From Corallococcus sp. AS-1-6 (GTDB taxonomy: Bacteria > Myxococcota > Myxococcia > Myxococcales > Myxococcaceae): 64,000 nucleotides of DNA. The notes beneath the pieces are model-generated. The model saw nothing but the letters and a program-made list of their open reading frames with translations. It was not told where the DNA came from and made no database searches. Below, piece after piece: positions 45,253 through 53,750 of this stretch (position 1 is its first letter; each line of letters starts with the position of its first letter). The stretch spans positions 62,001-126,000 of the forward strand of contig NZ_JAIQDE010000012.1 of assembly GCF_020037015.1 (NCBI RefSeq), given 5' to 3'. The translations under genes and the position numbers were made by a program.

Positions 45253-45831
45253 TCAGCGGGCCACGGGCCGCCTCCGGGCGACGCGCTCCCGCACGGTGGC
45301 GATGAAGGCCGGCTTGTCCGCGCTGCCCTTCACGCCGTCGAAGTCCAGGTCCAGGTTCTCGGCGACGGCGCGGAGGTATTCCAGACAGGGCTCGTCCGGG
45401 GGCGTCTTCCCTTCCGCGAACAGCGGATGACAGGTGGGGCAGTAATTGACCACCCAGACGCGCTCGCCCTCTGGAATCTCCAGGGAGACGGGGCTGCCGT
45501 CGCTCACGTCTTCGTCATACGGCTCGATACACCAGACGCCCGTGGCGTCATCATCGTCCATGAGCAGTTGGCGGTAGTTGAGGCTGGGGACGAACTCCCA
45601 CTCGCCCCAGTCGTAGCCGAAGGCCTGCGTCCGCGTGCGGCGGGCGCGGCCCCGGGCCTCCTCGAAGGCATCCGCGTCCTCCGGCGCCCCGTCGGCTGCG
45701 AAGAAGAACAGGTCCAGGAGGGCCTCGTCGTTGCCAAAGCCCTCCTCCTCGCACTCCTTGCCGGTCTTCTCACCACACACGAACGACGAGGGAGGACCGC
45801 AGACGCTGCATCGGTAGTCGTGGACGCCCAT
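45253..45831 (-). CDS. Acidic Cys-containing protein, likely zinc-binding, unknown function
   Basis: A 192-residue protein. It starts MGVHDYRCSVCG, with further Cys at CGEKTGKEC and the pair YCPTCHP in the C-terminal half, so one or two zinc sites are likely. The middle is very acidic and aromatic (FFFAADGAPEDADAFEE, FGYDWGEWEF). No signal peptide. I do not recognise the family. It is convergent with the ferritin-like gene (6-bp gap). Confidence 0.7.
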   Translation of the reverse strand: MGVHDYRCSVCGPPSSFVCGEKTGKECEEEGFGNDEALLDLFFFAADGAPEDADAFEEARGRARRTRTQAFGYDWGEWEFVPSLNYRQLLMDDDDATGVWCIEPYDEDVSDGSPVSLEIPEGERVWVVNYCPTCHPLFAEGKTPPDEPCLEYLRAVAENLDLDFDGVKGSADKPAFIATVRERVARRRPVAR

Positions 45832-45862
45832 GGTTCGAGACTACCAGCCGCGGCCGCGCGGC

Positions 45863-46456
45863 TCAGTCGTCGTCATCGTCGTCGTCTCCGACGCCGTCCA
45901 GCCAGTCGCCATCCTCGGTGTAGAGCCGGTCGGTGATGTTGAAGGTGCACGTCAGCTCGCCGCCGTCCTCGTAGCGATAGACGAACCGGCCCTGGGCCTG
46001 ACCGTCTCCGTGCAGCAGCCGCTCCAGCGTCAGGGTTCCCTCCACCGGGACGCCGGTGACGGACGGATAGCCCTCCTGGCCCGGCCCGGTGAAGGCGCCC
46101 CATTCGAGGACCCGGGACGTGTCCTCGGCCACCAGCACCTCGCCCTGCCGCAGGAGCTTCGCGGTCCACGCCCCTCCGGCCACCGTGGGTGCTCCCGGTA
46201 TCACGATGTTCACGCCGAAGAGCGGGAGCTCGGGGGCACCGTTTGGCGTGTACGCCAGGTGGAGCTGCGTTCCCTGGGTCCCGTCGTTGTGGACGTACGC
46301 GGACATCACGGAGTTGTTTTCGATGGGCCACGCGATGCTCTGGGCGCCGTACGGCCCGCGGCATTCGCCCTCGGGCTTGGGGACGGAGTCACAGGCGGTG
46401 GAGGACAGGGCGCACGCCAGCAGCGGCAGCGCGGTGCGGAACAGGGGTCGGAACAT
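45863..46456 (-). CDS. Lipoprotein with Asp-rich C-terminal tail, unknown function
   Basis: A 197-residue protein. Lipobox SSTAC near residue 22. The body is beta-rich (LHLAYTPNGAPELPLFGVNIVI, GTLTLERLLHGDGQAQGRFVYRY), with two Cys in the mature part, and it ends in seven consecutive Asp residues, a possible calcium- or metal-binding tail. I recognise no family. Confidence 0.75.
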   Translation of the reverse strand: MFRPLFRTALPLLACALSSTACDSVPKPEGECRGPYGAQSIAWPIENNSVMSAYVHNDGTQGTQLHLAYTPNGAPELPLFGVNIVIPGAPTVAGGAWTAKLLRQGEVLVAEDTSRVLEWGAFTGPGQEGYPSVTGVPVEGTLTLERLLHGDGQAQGRFVYRYEDGGELTCTFNITDRLYTEDGDWLDGVGDDDDDDD

Positions 46457-46600
46457 CCGCCCATCCTAACCAGGGAATCCCGTCAGAAGCAGGAGGGGCC
46501 ACGGAGGCCACAAGGGGGCTCGGAGCCATGGGGCCGTCTGGGCTTGGGCCTGGACCCGCGGGAACGACCCACCGGGACGCGTGCCTCCGTATGAAAAGGC

Positions 46601-48157
46601 ATGCGAGTCATGGACCTCCGCCGGACGCGGTCTCTGCTGGGCGCCCTGCTGTCGTTTGGCGCCGCCGCCTGTCACGGGACGGACGGGCCTGCCTCCCCGT
46701 GCGAGGACGCGGACTGCGCGGTGCCCGGACTCACCCGGGCGTTCGAGCAGGGCACGCCGTCCTCCCAGACACAGCCGCGCGCGGACTTCGGCGGCCTCAA
46801 GGTGCGGCGGGCCTCCGGACGCACGTTCGCGCTGGAGACGACGCGGGACGCGGAAGGACGGGACACCCGCCGGCTCACCGTGTCCGCGAGCGACGGCACG
46901 CGGCTGTGGCGGTTCGACGCCGAGGCCGGTGACCACCTGAGCGACTTCACCGTGCATCCGTCCGGGGAAGTCACGCTGGGCGTCGAGCGCACCGGCGCGA
47001 CCGCGGACGCCTACGACCTGGTGCGCCTGTCCGCCGAAGGCCAGGTGCTGTCGCGGCGGCCCCTGCCCACGCCCGCGACGGTGCCCGGCGAGGACCTGGG
47101 AGGCACCCTGCCCTCCCCCGCGTTCCGCATGAAGTCGCCCTGGGTCCACGCCCTCACCGACGGCTGGCTGCGCACGGAGGCGCGCGGCGAGGACGTGGCC
47201 GTGGTCTTCCTGTCGCTCGTGACCATCCCGGAAGGCGGGCCCGCCACCCAGGAGCTGGCGTCAGGCCTGATGACGCTCCAATGGATGGACGGGCGCTACA
47301 CCGAGCAGTGGACCCGCGTCGTCGACGGGCGCCACTCCACGCAGCCGGCCGCCTGGGCCTACGACGAGTTCCGCTGGCGCGAGGCCGCGCTCCGGCCGCT
47401 GCTCGCCGTGGACGCGGACGGGCGGCTGGTGGTGGGCCGCACCTGGAACAGCTCCCGCTGCCTGGCCTCCAGCCGCACGTTCAACGACTTCACCTCCGTG
47501 CACTGCCGCTCCGGCGACGACGTCACCACGCCCATGGACACCGAACGGCAGCCCTTCGCCGTGACGACTTTCACGCCGGTGGGGACGCGCATCGGGACGC
47601 ACGTCTTCGTCCCCGCCCGGGCGGCGGAGTTCGTCGTCTTCGACATGGCGGTGCGCGACGGGGAGGTGGCGCTCGCGGGCACCGTGGTGACGGAGGGCCC
47701 GGATGGAACCATCGCCTGGTATCCGTCCGCGCCAGACGCGCAGGACCGGATGACGCCCTACGACGGCTACCTGGGCGTGCTGTCGCTCGACTCGGGCGCC
47801 CTGCGCTTCGAGCACCGCGTGGACACGGGCCGCGCGGACCACTTCTCCGCGCTGCGCTGGACGGCCCCGGGGTGGGCCGCCGTGGGCGCGTCCGGCTGGG
47901 ACCGGTGGTACGGCGGGATGAGCATCTCGCGCGGCGCCGGGGCCCTGCTCGCGCTCGCGTCGCATAACGGCCAGACGGTGCGCACCCGGAAGGCCGGCCC
48001 CGAGGGACAGGGCCGACACTTCCACCTGCTGGGCGTGGACGCGGACGGGGACTCGCTGGTGGCGGTGGGGCTCGCGGAGGCGCCGATGACGCACTCCGGA
48101 GACGATGGCCACCCGGAGGCCATGACCTTCGGCGGGCTCACGGTGGAGCTGCGCTGA
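46601..48157 (+). CDS. Large lipoprotein, probable beta-propeller, unknown function
   Basis: A 518-residue protein. ATG 46601 opens the frame; ATG 46610 (MDLRRTRSLLG) has better spacing from AAAAGG. Lipobox AAAC is followed by repeated beta units with internal similarity (DGTRLWRFDAEAGDHLSDFTVHPSGEVTLG, GEVALAGTVVTEGPDG, LGVDADGDSLVAVGLAE), the style of myxobacterial propeller or SBBP-like surface lipoproteins. No catalytic motif found. Confidence 0.75.
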   Translation: MRVMDLRRTRSLLGALLSFGAAACHGTDGPASPCEDADCAVPGLTRAFEQGTPSSQTQPRADFGGLKVRRASGRTFALETTRDAEGRDTRRLTVSASDGTRLWRFDAEAGDHLSDFTVHPSGEVTLGVERTGATADAYDLVRLSAEGQVLSRRPLPTPATVPGEDLGGTLPSPAFRMKSPWVHALTDGWLRTEARGEDVAVVFLSLVTIPEGGPATQELASGLMTLQWMDGRYTEQWTRVVDGRHSTQPAAWAYDEFRWREAALRPLLAVDADGRLVVGRTWNSSRCLASSRTFNDFTSVHCRSGDDVTTPMDTERQPFAVTTFTPVGTRIGTHVFVPARAAEFVVFDMAVRDGEVALAGTVVTEGPDGTIAWYPSAPDAQDRMTPYDGYLGVLSLDSGALRFEHRVDTGRADHFSALRWTAPGWAAVGASGWDRWYGGMSISRGAGALLALASHNGQTVRTRKAGPEGQGRHFHLLGVDADGDSLVAVGLAEAPMTHSGDDGHPEAMTFGGLTVELR

Positions 48158-48173
48158 GAGCCCCCACGGGCTC
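48158..48173. terminator. Short hairpin between convergent genes
   Basis: GAGCCC/GGGCTC with a 4-nt loop directly after the stop at 48157 and touching the stop of the next gene (48172). It is short, so only a possible terminator. Confidence 0.35.
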
Positions 48174-48756
48174 AGTAGCCCGGCGACACGTAGCAGAAGT
48201 CAGACAGGTACGGGCAGTCCTGCGGGCAACTGGACGGCGTCTCTCCGTCGCAGCACACGCCGTCGCCGCAGACGGGGCCGAAGCCACAATCCTGCGGGCA
48301 GTTGAAGGCATTCTCCGTGCTGGGGTCGCAGGTGTAATCGCCGCAATAGCCGCCGGGGCTGCCGCAGTCCTGCGGGCAGTTGGATGCGTTCTCCGCGCTG
48401 GGGTCGCAATAGCTGTCACCACAGACGGCGCACAGCCCGGCGGAGGACGCGGACGCGAACCCCAGGGGGCTCACGTAGCAGAAGTCAGACAGGTACGGGC
48501 AGTCCTGCGGACAACTGGACGGCGTCTCCCCGTCGCAACACACGGAGTCACCACAGGTGGGCCCGCTGCCACAGTCCTGCGGGCAGTTGAAGGGGTTCTC
48601 CGTCGCGGGGTCGCAGATGAAGTCGCCGCAGGAACCGCACAGGGCCTTCTCCTGCCGCGCCAGCTCGGGCGCCGAGGCCTCCGTCTCCACGGCTCCTCCG
48701 CACGCCAGCAGCAGGCCCGACACCAGGGCCAGCAGCCCCGTCTTCATCACGTTCAT
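48172..48756 (-). CDS. Cys-rich repeat lipoprotein with internal duplication
   Basis: A 194-residue protein; GGAGA upstream. Lipobox LLLAC near 19. Four short units share the pattern CGDxxCDPxxENxxNCPQDCG or CGDxVCCDGETPSSCPQDC. A longer block ending PQDCPYLSDFCYVSP occurs twice almost unchanged (about residues 67-97 and 161-192), also at DNA level (around 48180-48260 and 48475-48560), pointing to recent duplication. About one residue in six is Cys. It is likely a rigid disulfide-bonded surface protein. The unit resembles myxobacterial Cys-rich repeats seen after CGDG motifs. Confidence 0.82.
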   Translation of the reverse strand: MNVMKTGLLALVSGLLLACGGAVETEASAPELARQEKALCGSCGDFICDPATENPFNCPQDCGSGPTCGDSVCCDGETPSSCPQDCPYLSDFCYVSPLGFASASSAGLCAVCGDSYCDPSAENASNCPQDCGSPGGYCGDYTCDPSTENAFNCPQDCGFGPVCGDGVCCDGETPSSCPQDCPYLSDFCYVSPGY

Positions 48757-48866
48757 CGTCTGTCTCCGTGTTTTTCAGCGTTTCCACCCTGAACGGGCTT
48801 CCGCTTGTTAATACGGTTCACGGATGGCGCTCAAAGGCGCGGGGAGCGCGGCGTACACTGCCGGGC

Positions 48867-49625
48867 ATGACGACCTCCGCTTCCGACGCCTCGCGGCTCC
48901 TGGACCTGCTGTGGGAGCGCTACGCCTCTGAAGTCTCCTTCGCGCGCACCTTCGTGGCGCTGTCCGGGGGACACTTCCGCAACGACCACGTCGCGTTCCG
49001 CGCCCTCGCGCGGCCGGAGGGAGGCATTGCCCTCTTCTCCCGCGTGTTCGAGCGGCTCGGGTGGAAGCCGGCCGGCGCGTACACGTTCCCGGACGCGCAC
49101 CTGTCCGCCATCTACCTGTCGCATCCGGACGGACTGCCGCGCGTCTTCCTGTCCGAGCTGAAGCAGGAGGAGCTGTCGCCGCGCGCCCGCGAGCTGCTCG
49201 CCGCGCTGCCGGTGGATCCGCCGCCTCCGGAGGACGTGGAGGCGCTCGCGGGGTGGTTCACGGCGCCGCCGCCTCCCGAGGAGGCCGCGCTGCTGGAGCT
49301 GGAGAAGGAGACGCAGTACGGCGCGTGGCTGCTGGCCTTCGGCCGCAAGGTGAATCACTTCACCGGCGCGGTGGACGACGTGGAGGCGTGGCAGCGGCGC
49401 ATGCGCGACGCGGGCGTGCCCATGAAGGCGGACATCGAGGGCGCGCCCGGCACTTCGCTCCGGCAGACGGCCACGCACGCGGCCCCGCTGCCCCTGACGC
49501 TCCGGGGCGGTGGCACGCGCGCATGGCCGTACGCGTACTTTGAAATCGCCCAGCGCTCGGGAGGGTTCGACGGGTTCCTGGGGCCGCAGGCCCGCGCGCT
49601 GTTCGACATGACGAAGCGGGGCTGA
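48867..49625 (+). CDS. DUF1338-family protein (2-oxoadipate dioxygenase/decarboxylase-like)
   Basis: A 252-residue protein. NDHVAFR and VNHFTGAVDD carry the His residues typical of DUF1338/HglS metal sites (vicinal-oxygen-chelate fold), and FSRVFERLGW and YFEIAQR are also in place. HglS-type enzymes are Fe(II)-dependent and convert 2-oxoadipate to 2-hydroxyglutarate in lysine catabolism. This protein is shorter than HglS (~460 residues), so it may be a compact member with another substrate. Confidence 0.82.
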   Translation: MTTSASDASRLLDLLWERYASEVSFARTFVALSGGHFRNDHVAFRALARPEGGIALFSRVFERLGWKPAGAYTFPDAHLSAIYLSHPDGLPRVFLSELKQEELSPRARELLAALPVDPPPPEDVEALAGWFTAPPPPEEAALLELEKETQYGAWLLAFGRKVNHFTGAVDDVEAWQRRMRDAGVPMKADIEGAPGTSLRQTATHAAPLPLTLRGGGTRAWPYAYFEIAQRSGGFDGFLGPQARALFDMTKRG

Positions 49626-49694
49626 GGCTCGCGGCCCGGGGGCGCTCAGGGGAGGGGTTTGGGTGCGTCCCCCGGACCGCGACGCCTCGTGAGA

Positions 49695-50702
49695 CTAATG
49701 GCGGCCGCCGCCGCGCTCGCCACGGTCGGGCAGGCTCAGCGCCGCGCCGTCGAGCGTGCCGTCGCCGCACTCCGGACCGAAGGTGAGCACGTGGCTGGCG
49801 CCGTCCGCGGTGGTGCGCGTGAGCGTGCCGCTCGTGGGCCAGGGGCACACGTCGCGCGGCGGCCGGACGATGCCCGCCAGCGTCACGGTGCCCTGCGAGC
49901 CGTCGAGCGCGGTCTCCGTGTACGCGCCGTCGATGGTGCGCACCGGCGGCGTGTCCGTGGAGAACGCGATGGACAGCGAGCCCTCCAGCCGCACCGACTT
50001 CACCACCGTGCCGTCCGCGTCCGTGCGCGTGCGCGTCACGTCCGCCTGCGTGCTCTTGCGCCGGGGCGGAGCGCCGTCCACCAGCTCCGACGTGGAGGCG
50101 GTGGTGCCCTTCACGGTGGAGACCTCACCGTCGGAGTGGGTGCTGGAGACCTCGAAGGTGACGGTCTGGTTCTGGGTCACCGCGCCCGTGCAGTCCTCGG
50201 CGGCTTCGTACGCGTTCACGATGTCCACCGTGCCGCTGGAGGGCCCCCGCGGGCCCGGTCCGCCCGGCCTGCCGCCGCCGTCGAGGGACTGGCCGCGCAC
50301 CTGCGAGCCCGTGCCGTCCTGCGGGGGAAGCGCGCCACCTCCGCCGGGCGGCTGTCCACCGCCACGGCCGGGGCCCTCGGGGCGCGTAGGGGGCGCGCAG
50401 TCCGTCCACTCCAGGTGCACGGTGGCGGGCAGCGTCTTGCCGCACACCTCCACGGTGGTGATGTCGGGGCTCGCGTCACAGTGGAAGCCTTCGATGGCCT
50501 GGGGGCGCAGCTTGTCCAGGCCGTGCAGGAGGCTGGACACCTCCACCGCGTCGCTCGAGTCCGACGTGGCCTCCACCGCCTGGGATACCTCCGACGTGGC
50601 GTCCAGGGTCGAGCCCTGCGACCCGCCGCAACCGACCGTCATGGTGCCCACCACCAGCGCGACTGCTCCCAGCCACTGACTGCCCCTGCTCCAGTGCCTC
50701 AT
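49695..50702 (-). CDS. Lipoprotein with Gly/Pro-rich segment, predicted ECF-sigma target
   Basis: A 335-residue protein. ATG 50702 is chosen for AAGGGAG 9 nt upstream. Lipobox TVGC near 26. The first third is Ser/Val/Asp-rich. Residues about 120-170 are a low-complexity Gly/Pro/Arg stretch. The rest is beta-rich with repeated Thr (TADGASHVLTFG, DGSQGTVTLAG). I recognise no family. An ECF-type promoter sits 56-81 bp upstream and the ECF sigma gene is divergent, so the protein is a likely member of that envelope-related regulon. Confidence 0.78.
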   Translation of the reverse strand: MRHWSRGSQWLGAVALVVGTMTVGCGGSQGSTLDATSEVSQAVEATSDSSDAVEVSSLLHGLDKLRPQAIEGFHCDASPDITTVEVCGKTLPATVHLEWTDCAPPTRPEGPGRGGGQPPGGGGALPPQDGTGSQVRGQSLDGGGRPGGPGPRGPSSGTVDIVNAYEAAEDCTGAVTQNQTVTFEVSSTHSDGEVSTVKGTTASTSELVDGAPPRRKSTQADVTRTRTDADGTVVKSVRLEGSLSIAFSTDTPPVRTIDGAYTETALDGSQGTVTLAGIVRPPRDVCPWPTSGTLTRTTADGASHVLTFGPECGDGTLDGAALSLPDRGERGGGRH

Positions 50703-50757
50703 GAGTGCGTGCTCCCTTGTCATCCGGTGCCCGGCCGCTGTCCGTACGCCCCGGTGA

Positions 50758-50783
50758 GACGAAATGAATTTCCGCCGTGTTCC
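50758..50783 (-). promoter_or_regulatory. ECF sigma-type promoter of the 50702 lipoprotein gene
   Basis: On the minus strand GGAAC (50783-50779), a 17-bp AT-rich spacer and CGTC (50761-50758) match the classical ECF consensus. Transcription would begin about 50750, 45-50 nt before the lipoprotein start. The ECF gene lies immediately on the other side. Confidence 0.7.
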
Positions 50784-50845
50784 CGGCAGGGGATTTCCCG
50801 TGGCTTTTTGAGCGTGCGCGGCGGCCGGATAGAGTGCCGCCGACC

Positions 50846-51481
50846 GTGAACGACGAGCTGCGCGCACTCATCCTCGAAGCCCAGGACGGCAGCGTGCGTG
50901 CCTTTGAGTTGCTCGTGTCCTCGCACCTGCCGCGCGTGCGCCGCTTCGCGCGGGCCTTCGCCGCGTCGGATTCGGACGTGGATGACCTGGCGCAGGAAGC
51001 GCTGGTGAAGGTCTACAAGAACCTGCGCTCGTTCCGCTTCCAGTCCGCGTTCCAGACGTGGCTCTATTCGGTGGTGCGCAACGCGTTCTATGACGCCACC
51101 CGCAGCCGCGCCGGCCGCGAGCGCACCCGCGAGGAGCCGCTGGAGCAGGAGCACGTCCAGGCGGCGTCGGACGCCGAGTCCGCGGATGCAGGGATGATGC
51201 GCGCCCAGGAGCGGGACCGGCTGTGGCGGGCGCTCCGGGCGCTGCCGCCGGAGTTCCGCACGGCGGTGGTGCTCTTCGACGTGGAGGGGCACACCTATGA
51301 AGAGGTGGCGGACATCGAAGGGGTGCCCGTGGGCACCGTGAAGTCGCGCCTGTCGCGGGGCCGGGCGCACCTGAAGGCCCTGCTGGCGGGGGACCAGGGC
51401 CCCGGCGGCCCGGAAGATGACGCGCGGGTGGGAACATCCGGGCAGGACATTTCGTCGCATGCTGCGAGGAGCAGGAGATGA
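50846..51481 (+). CDS. ECF-family RNA polymerase sigma factor
   Basis: A 211-residue protein. GTG 50846 is the likely start because the sigma-2 region begins right after it; an in-frame GTG at 50777 would add 23 unlikely residues. Region 2 has DVDDLAQEALVKVYKNLRSF and FQTWLYSVVRNAFYDATR. Region 4 has ALPPEFRTAVVLFDVEGHTYEEVADIEGVPVGTVKSRLSRGR. The stop overlaps the next gene by ATGA. With the downstream membrane protein as presumed anti-sigma it should respond to an envelope signal. Confidence 0.94.
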   Translation: MNDELRALILEAQDGSVRAFELLVSSHLPRVRRFARAFAASDSDVDDLAQEALVKVYKNLRSFRFQSAFQTWLYSVVRNAFYDATRSRAGRERTREEPLEQEHVQAASDAESADAGMMRAQERDRLWRALRALPPEFRTAVVLFDVEGHTYEEVADIEGVPVGTVKSRLSRGRAHLKALLAGDQGPGGPEDDARVGTSGQDISSHAARSRR

Positions 51482-52077
51482 GTGAGCCCGAGGACAGGGA
51501 GGACCGCGCGCTGCGCGAGCGTCTGGCGGCGCTGCGGGACGACGCGCCCGGGCCCGACTTCCAGGCCCTGCTCCACCGGAGGCTCGTGGAGGCCGGACCG
51601 CCCACACCGGCGTCGGGGTGGGATGCGGTGCGGGCTTTCTGGCGCCGCCGAGCGCCGGTGCTCTGGCCGGCGGTGGGCGTCGCCATGGGTGTGGCCACGT
51701 TCCTGGTGCTGGGGGCGGTGCGAGGCACGCCTGGGGTCCCGGGCACGGCAGCCGCGGGGATGGCGGCGCTCGAGCGGCCCGGCACGCAGGTGCCGGTGAG
51801 CAAGGTGGCGGTCATCAAGCTGGACTTCACGGCGGACGTGGCCGTGGAGCAGGCGGACTTCCAGGTGAGCCTGCCGGAGGGGCTGTCCTTCTGGGCGGAC
51901 GGAGAGGAGTTGCCGCTGCGCTCCTACCAGTGGACGCAGCCCCTGAGCGCTGGCAGCAACGTGATTCCCATCGCGGTGCGCGGCCAGCGGCCGGGGCGCT
52001 ATCTGGTGACGGCGCTGGCGCGCGCGGGCGACCAGCGCATCGAGCACGACGTGGTGCTGGAGGTCACGGGCGGATGA
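51478..52077 (+). CDS. Probable anti-sigma factor, single-pass membrane protein
   Basis: A 199-residue protein. A charged cytoplasmic N-terminus (1-60: DREDRALRERLAALRDDAPGPDF) is followed by one membrane helix (about 61-80) and a beta-rich periplasmic domain with VAVIKLDFTADVAVEQADFQ, PEGLSFWADGEEL and GRYLVTALARAGD. There is no zinc HxxxCxxC motif, so it is not a ZAS-type anti-sigma. Position and ATGA overlaps on both sides support the role. Confidence 0.8.
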   Translation: MSEPEDREDRALRERLAALRDDAPGPDFQALLHRRLVEAGPPTPASGWDAVRAFWRRRAPVLWPAVGVAMGVATFLVLGAVRGTPGVPGTAAAGMAALERPGTQVPVSKVAVIKLDFTADVAVEQADFQVSLPEGLSFWADGEELPLRSYQWTQPLSAGSNVIPIAVRGQRPGRYLVTALARAGDQRIEHDVVLEVTGG

Positions 52078-52529
52078 AGACGGGGTACTCGACACCGGCG
52101 CTCGCCGTCCTCCTCTGGTTGGGAGGCGGAGCCGCGCACGCCCAGCAGGCACCGGCCCCTCCGCCAACGGAGGCCGCGAGGCCGCCCGAGGCGCCCGTGC
52201 CGCCCCCTCCATCCGGAGCGCAGCAGGCGCACGTGCGCAGCTCGCACACGGTGGACGTCATCGCGCCGGGGGAACAGGTGGACACCATCCTGGGGCGCAG
52301 GAACGCGGAGCGCCCACCCCCGCCGCCCCGGGGAGACAGGGTCCGTCCAGCGCCGGGTCCGGACGCCCGGGGCCCTGCGGGAGGGCCGGGACATGACGGA
52401 CGGCCCAACGGGTCGCGCCAGCCAGGGGATGAGGGCCGCATGCGCTCGCCGTCGCCCAGGACCGATGGAGCGCCACCGCCGCCCAATCAGCAGCCGCCCA
52501 CGCAGCCCCACCAGGCACCGCGGCGCTGA
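52074..52529 (+). CDS. Proline-rich secreted protein of the ECF operon
   Basis: A 151-residue protein. A Sec signal (AVLLWLGGGAAHAQQ) is followed by a Pro/Ala/Gly/Arg-rich, probably unfolded chain with PPPP clusters. Only the middle (VRSSHTVDVIAPGEQVDTILGRRNAE) looks folded. It is the last gene of the operon. It may be a sensor-associated or cell-wall-contacting protein; function unknown. Confidence 0.75.
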   Translation: MKTGYSTPALAVLLWLGGGAAHAQQAPAPPPTEAARPPEAPVPPPPSGAQQAHVRSSHTVDVIAPGEQVDTILGRRNAERPPPPPRGDRVRPAPGPDARGPAGGPGHDGRPNGSRQPGDEGRMRSPSPRTDGAPPPPNQQPPTQPHQAPRR

Positions 52530-53750
52530 ACGAAGGCCTGTTGAGGAGCGCGGCACGCTGGCGTGCGAAGCCTGGACCTCTCCAGGAACAAGCCGTGCCC
52601 AAGAGCCGCGCTCGCGCCTCATGAAGCAGCAAGGAGCCAGGGGCGCCCCCCGCCCGAGGCGGTTCTCCAAAACCTGTCCGACAGTCGGACAGGTTTCCGC
52701 GGCTCGAATGGAACAGAGGTCCTCCAACCAGGTTGGCTGACGCGCCAGGTCCAAGGAGGGGACATCGGAGTGGCGGCCAGGAGTGCCACCCGCTTCGTCC
52801 AAACCTGTCCGACAGGTTCGCGCGATGCACCGCCAAGGAGGGCGTCCGCCACGCCCAAGCCTCTCCTTGTGGGCCGCGCAGCCCTCATGTCCGGAAGCCC
52901 CGCGCGGCCCAACCGGTCCGACAGTCCGACAAGCCCCCTCGGCCCGAATGAAGAGGCAGCGCCGTCCTGCCGCGGTTCACCCAAACCTGTCCGACTGTCC
53001 GACAGGTTGGTGCGGTTCACCGCCAAGGGGGCCGCCCCCACGGGTCTTCGACTCGCCGGCAGAGCGTCTCGGTGTTCCAGAACCTGTCGGACTGTCCGAC
53101 AGGTTTCTGCAGTGCCCCCAAGGAGGGCGCACCCATGGGTCTTCGACTCGAGGGGAGAGCGTCGCTGTGCCCCCGAACCGGTCCGACTGTCCGACCAGTT
53201 GGTGCGGTGCACCGCCAAGGGGGCGGCCCCCACGGTCTTCGACTCGAAGGGAGAGAGTCTCGGCGCCCCTGAACCGGTCCGACTGTCCAACTGGTTGGGG
53301 CGGTGCGCCGCCAAGGGGGGCTCCCACGGAGGTTCTCGACTCGCAGAGAGAGCGTCCTGGTGCTCCAAACCTGTCCGACTGTCGGACAGGTTTCCGCGAT
53401 GCATCCCAGGAGGGTTCTCGGCTCGCAGGGGGAGCGTCTCGGTGTTCCAGAACCGGTCCGACTGTCGGACCGGTTTCCGCGATGCATCCCAGGAAGGTTC
53501 TCGGCTCGCAGGGAGAGCGTCTTGGTGCTCCAGGACTGGTCCGACTGTCGGACAGGTTTCTACGGTGTGCCTCCAAGGGGCGCTCCGATGGAGGTTCTCG
53601 GCTCGGCTCTGGATGGACTTGGGCCTGGACTGGTGACTGGCGGGGCCGTTTGCACGGGATGGGTCTGTGCACACCGGTCCCTGCTCCTGTGCCTGCGGGG
53701 GCGGTGCGCCGCCCTCGCACCCTTGCGGGGAATGCGCTACGTCGCGATGC
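52530..53750. repeat. Non-coding region with tandem array of ten palindromes
   Basis: No convincing gene. From 52671 to about 53610 ten related ~25-bp palindromes occur, starting at 52671, 52802 (short), 52911, 52984, 53081, 53176, 53272, 53368, 53451 and 53534. The arm is AACCKGTCCGAC, with a one-base centre and its complement. The distances between copies are 131, 109, 73, 97, 95, 96, 96, 83 and 83 bp. The intervening DNA is also conserved, with GGTTCTCGGCTCGCAGG and AGCGTCTCGGTGTTCCAG motifs. The copies at 52671, 53081, 53368 and 53451 are perfect palindromes. The copies at 53368 and 53451 differ by a matched T:A to G:C exchange, so pairing is kept. Lengths not divisible by three speak against a coding repeat. 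Confidence 0.85.

Noticed and set aside
50777..50845. Upstream GTG start for the ECF sigma factor
   Set aside because: It would overlap the divergent promoter and add residues with no family similarity.
52671..53558. CRISPR array
   Set aside because: Spacers are similar to each other and not unique; repeat is an imperfect palindrome of varying arms; no cas genes.
52563..53636. Open frames through the palindrome array with repeated LSDRxTG peptides
   Set aside because: Unit lengths such as 97, 95 and 83 are not multiples of three, so the peptide repeat jumps between frames; open on both strands through base composition only.
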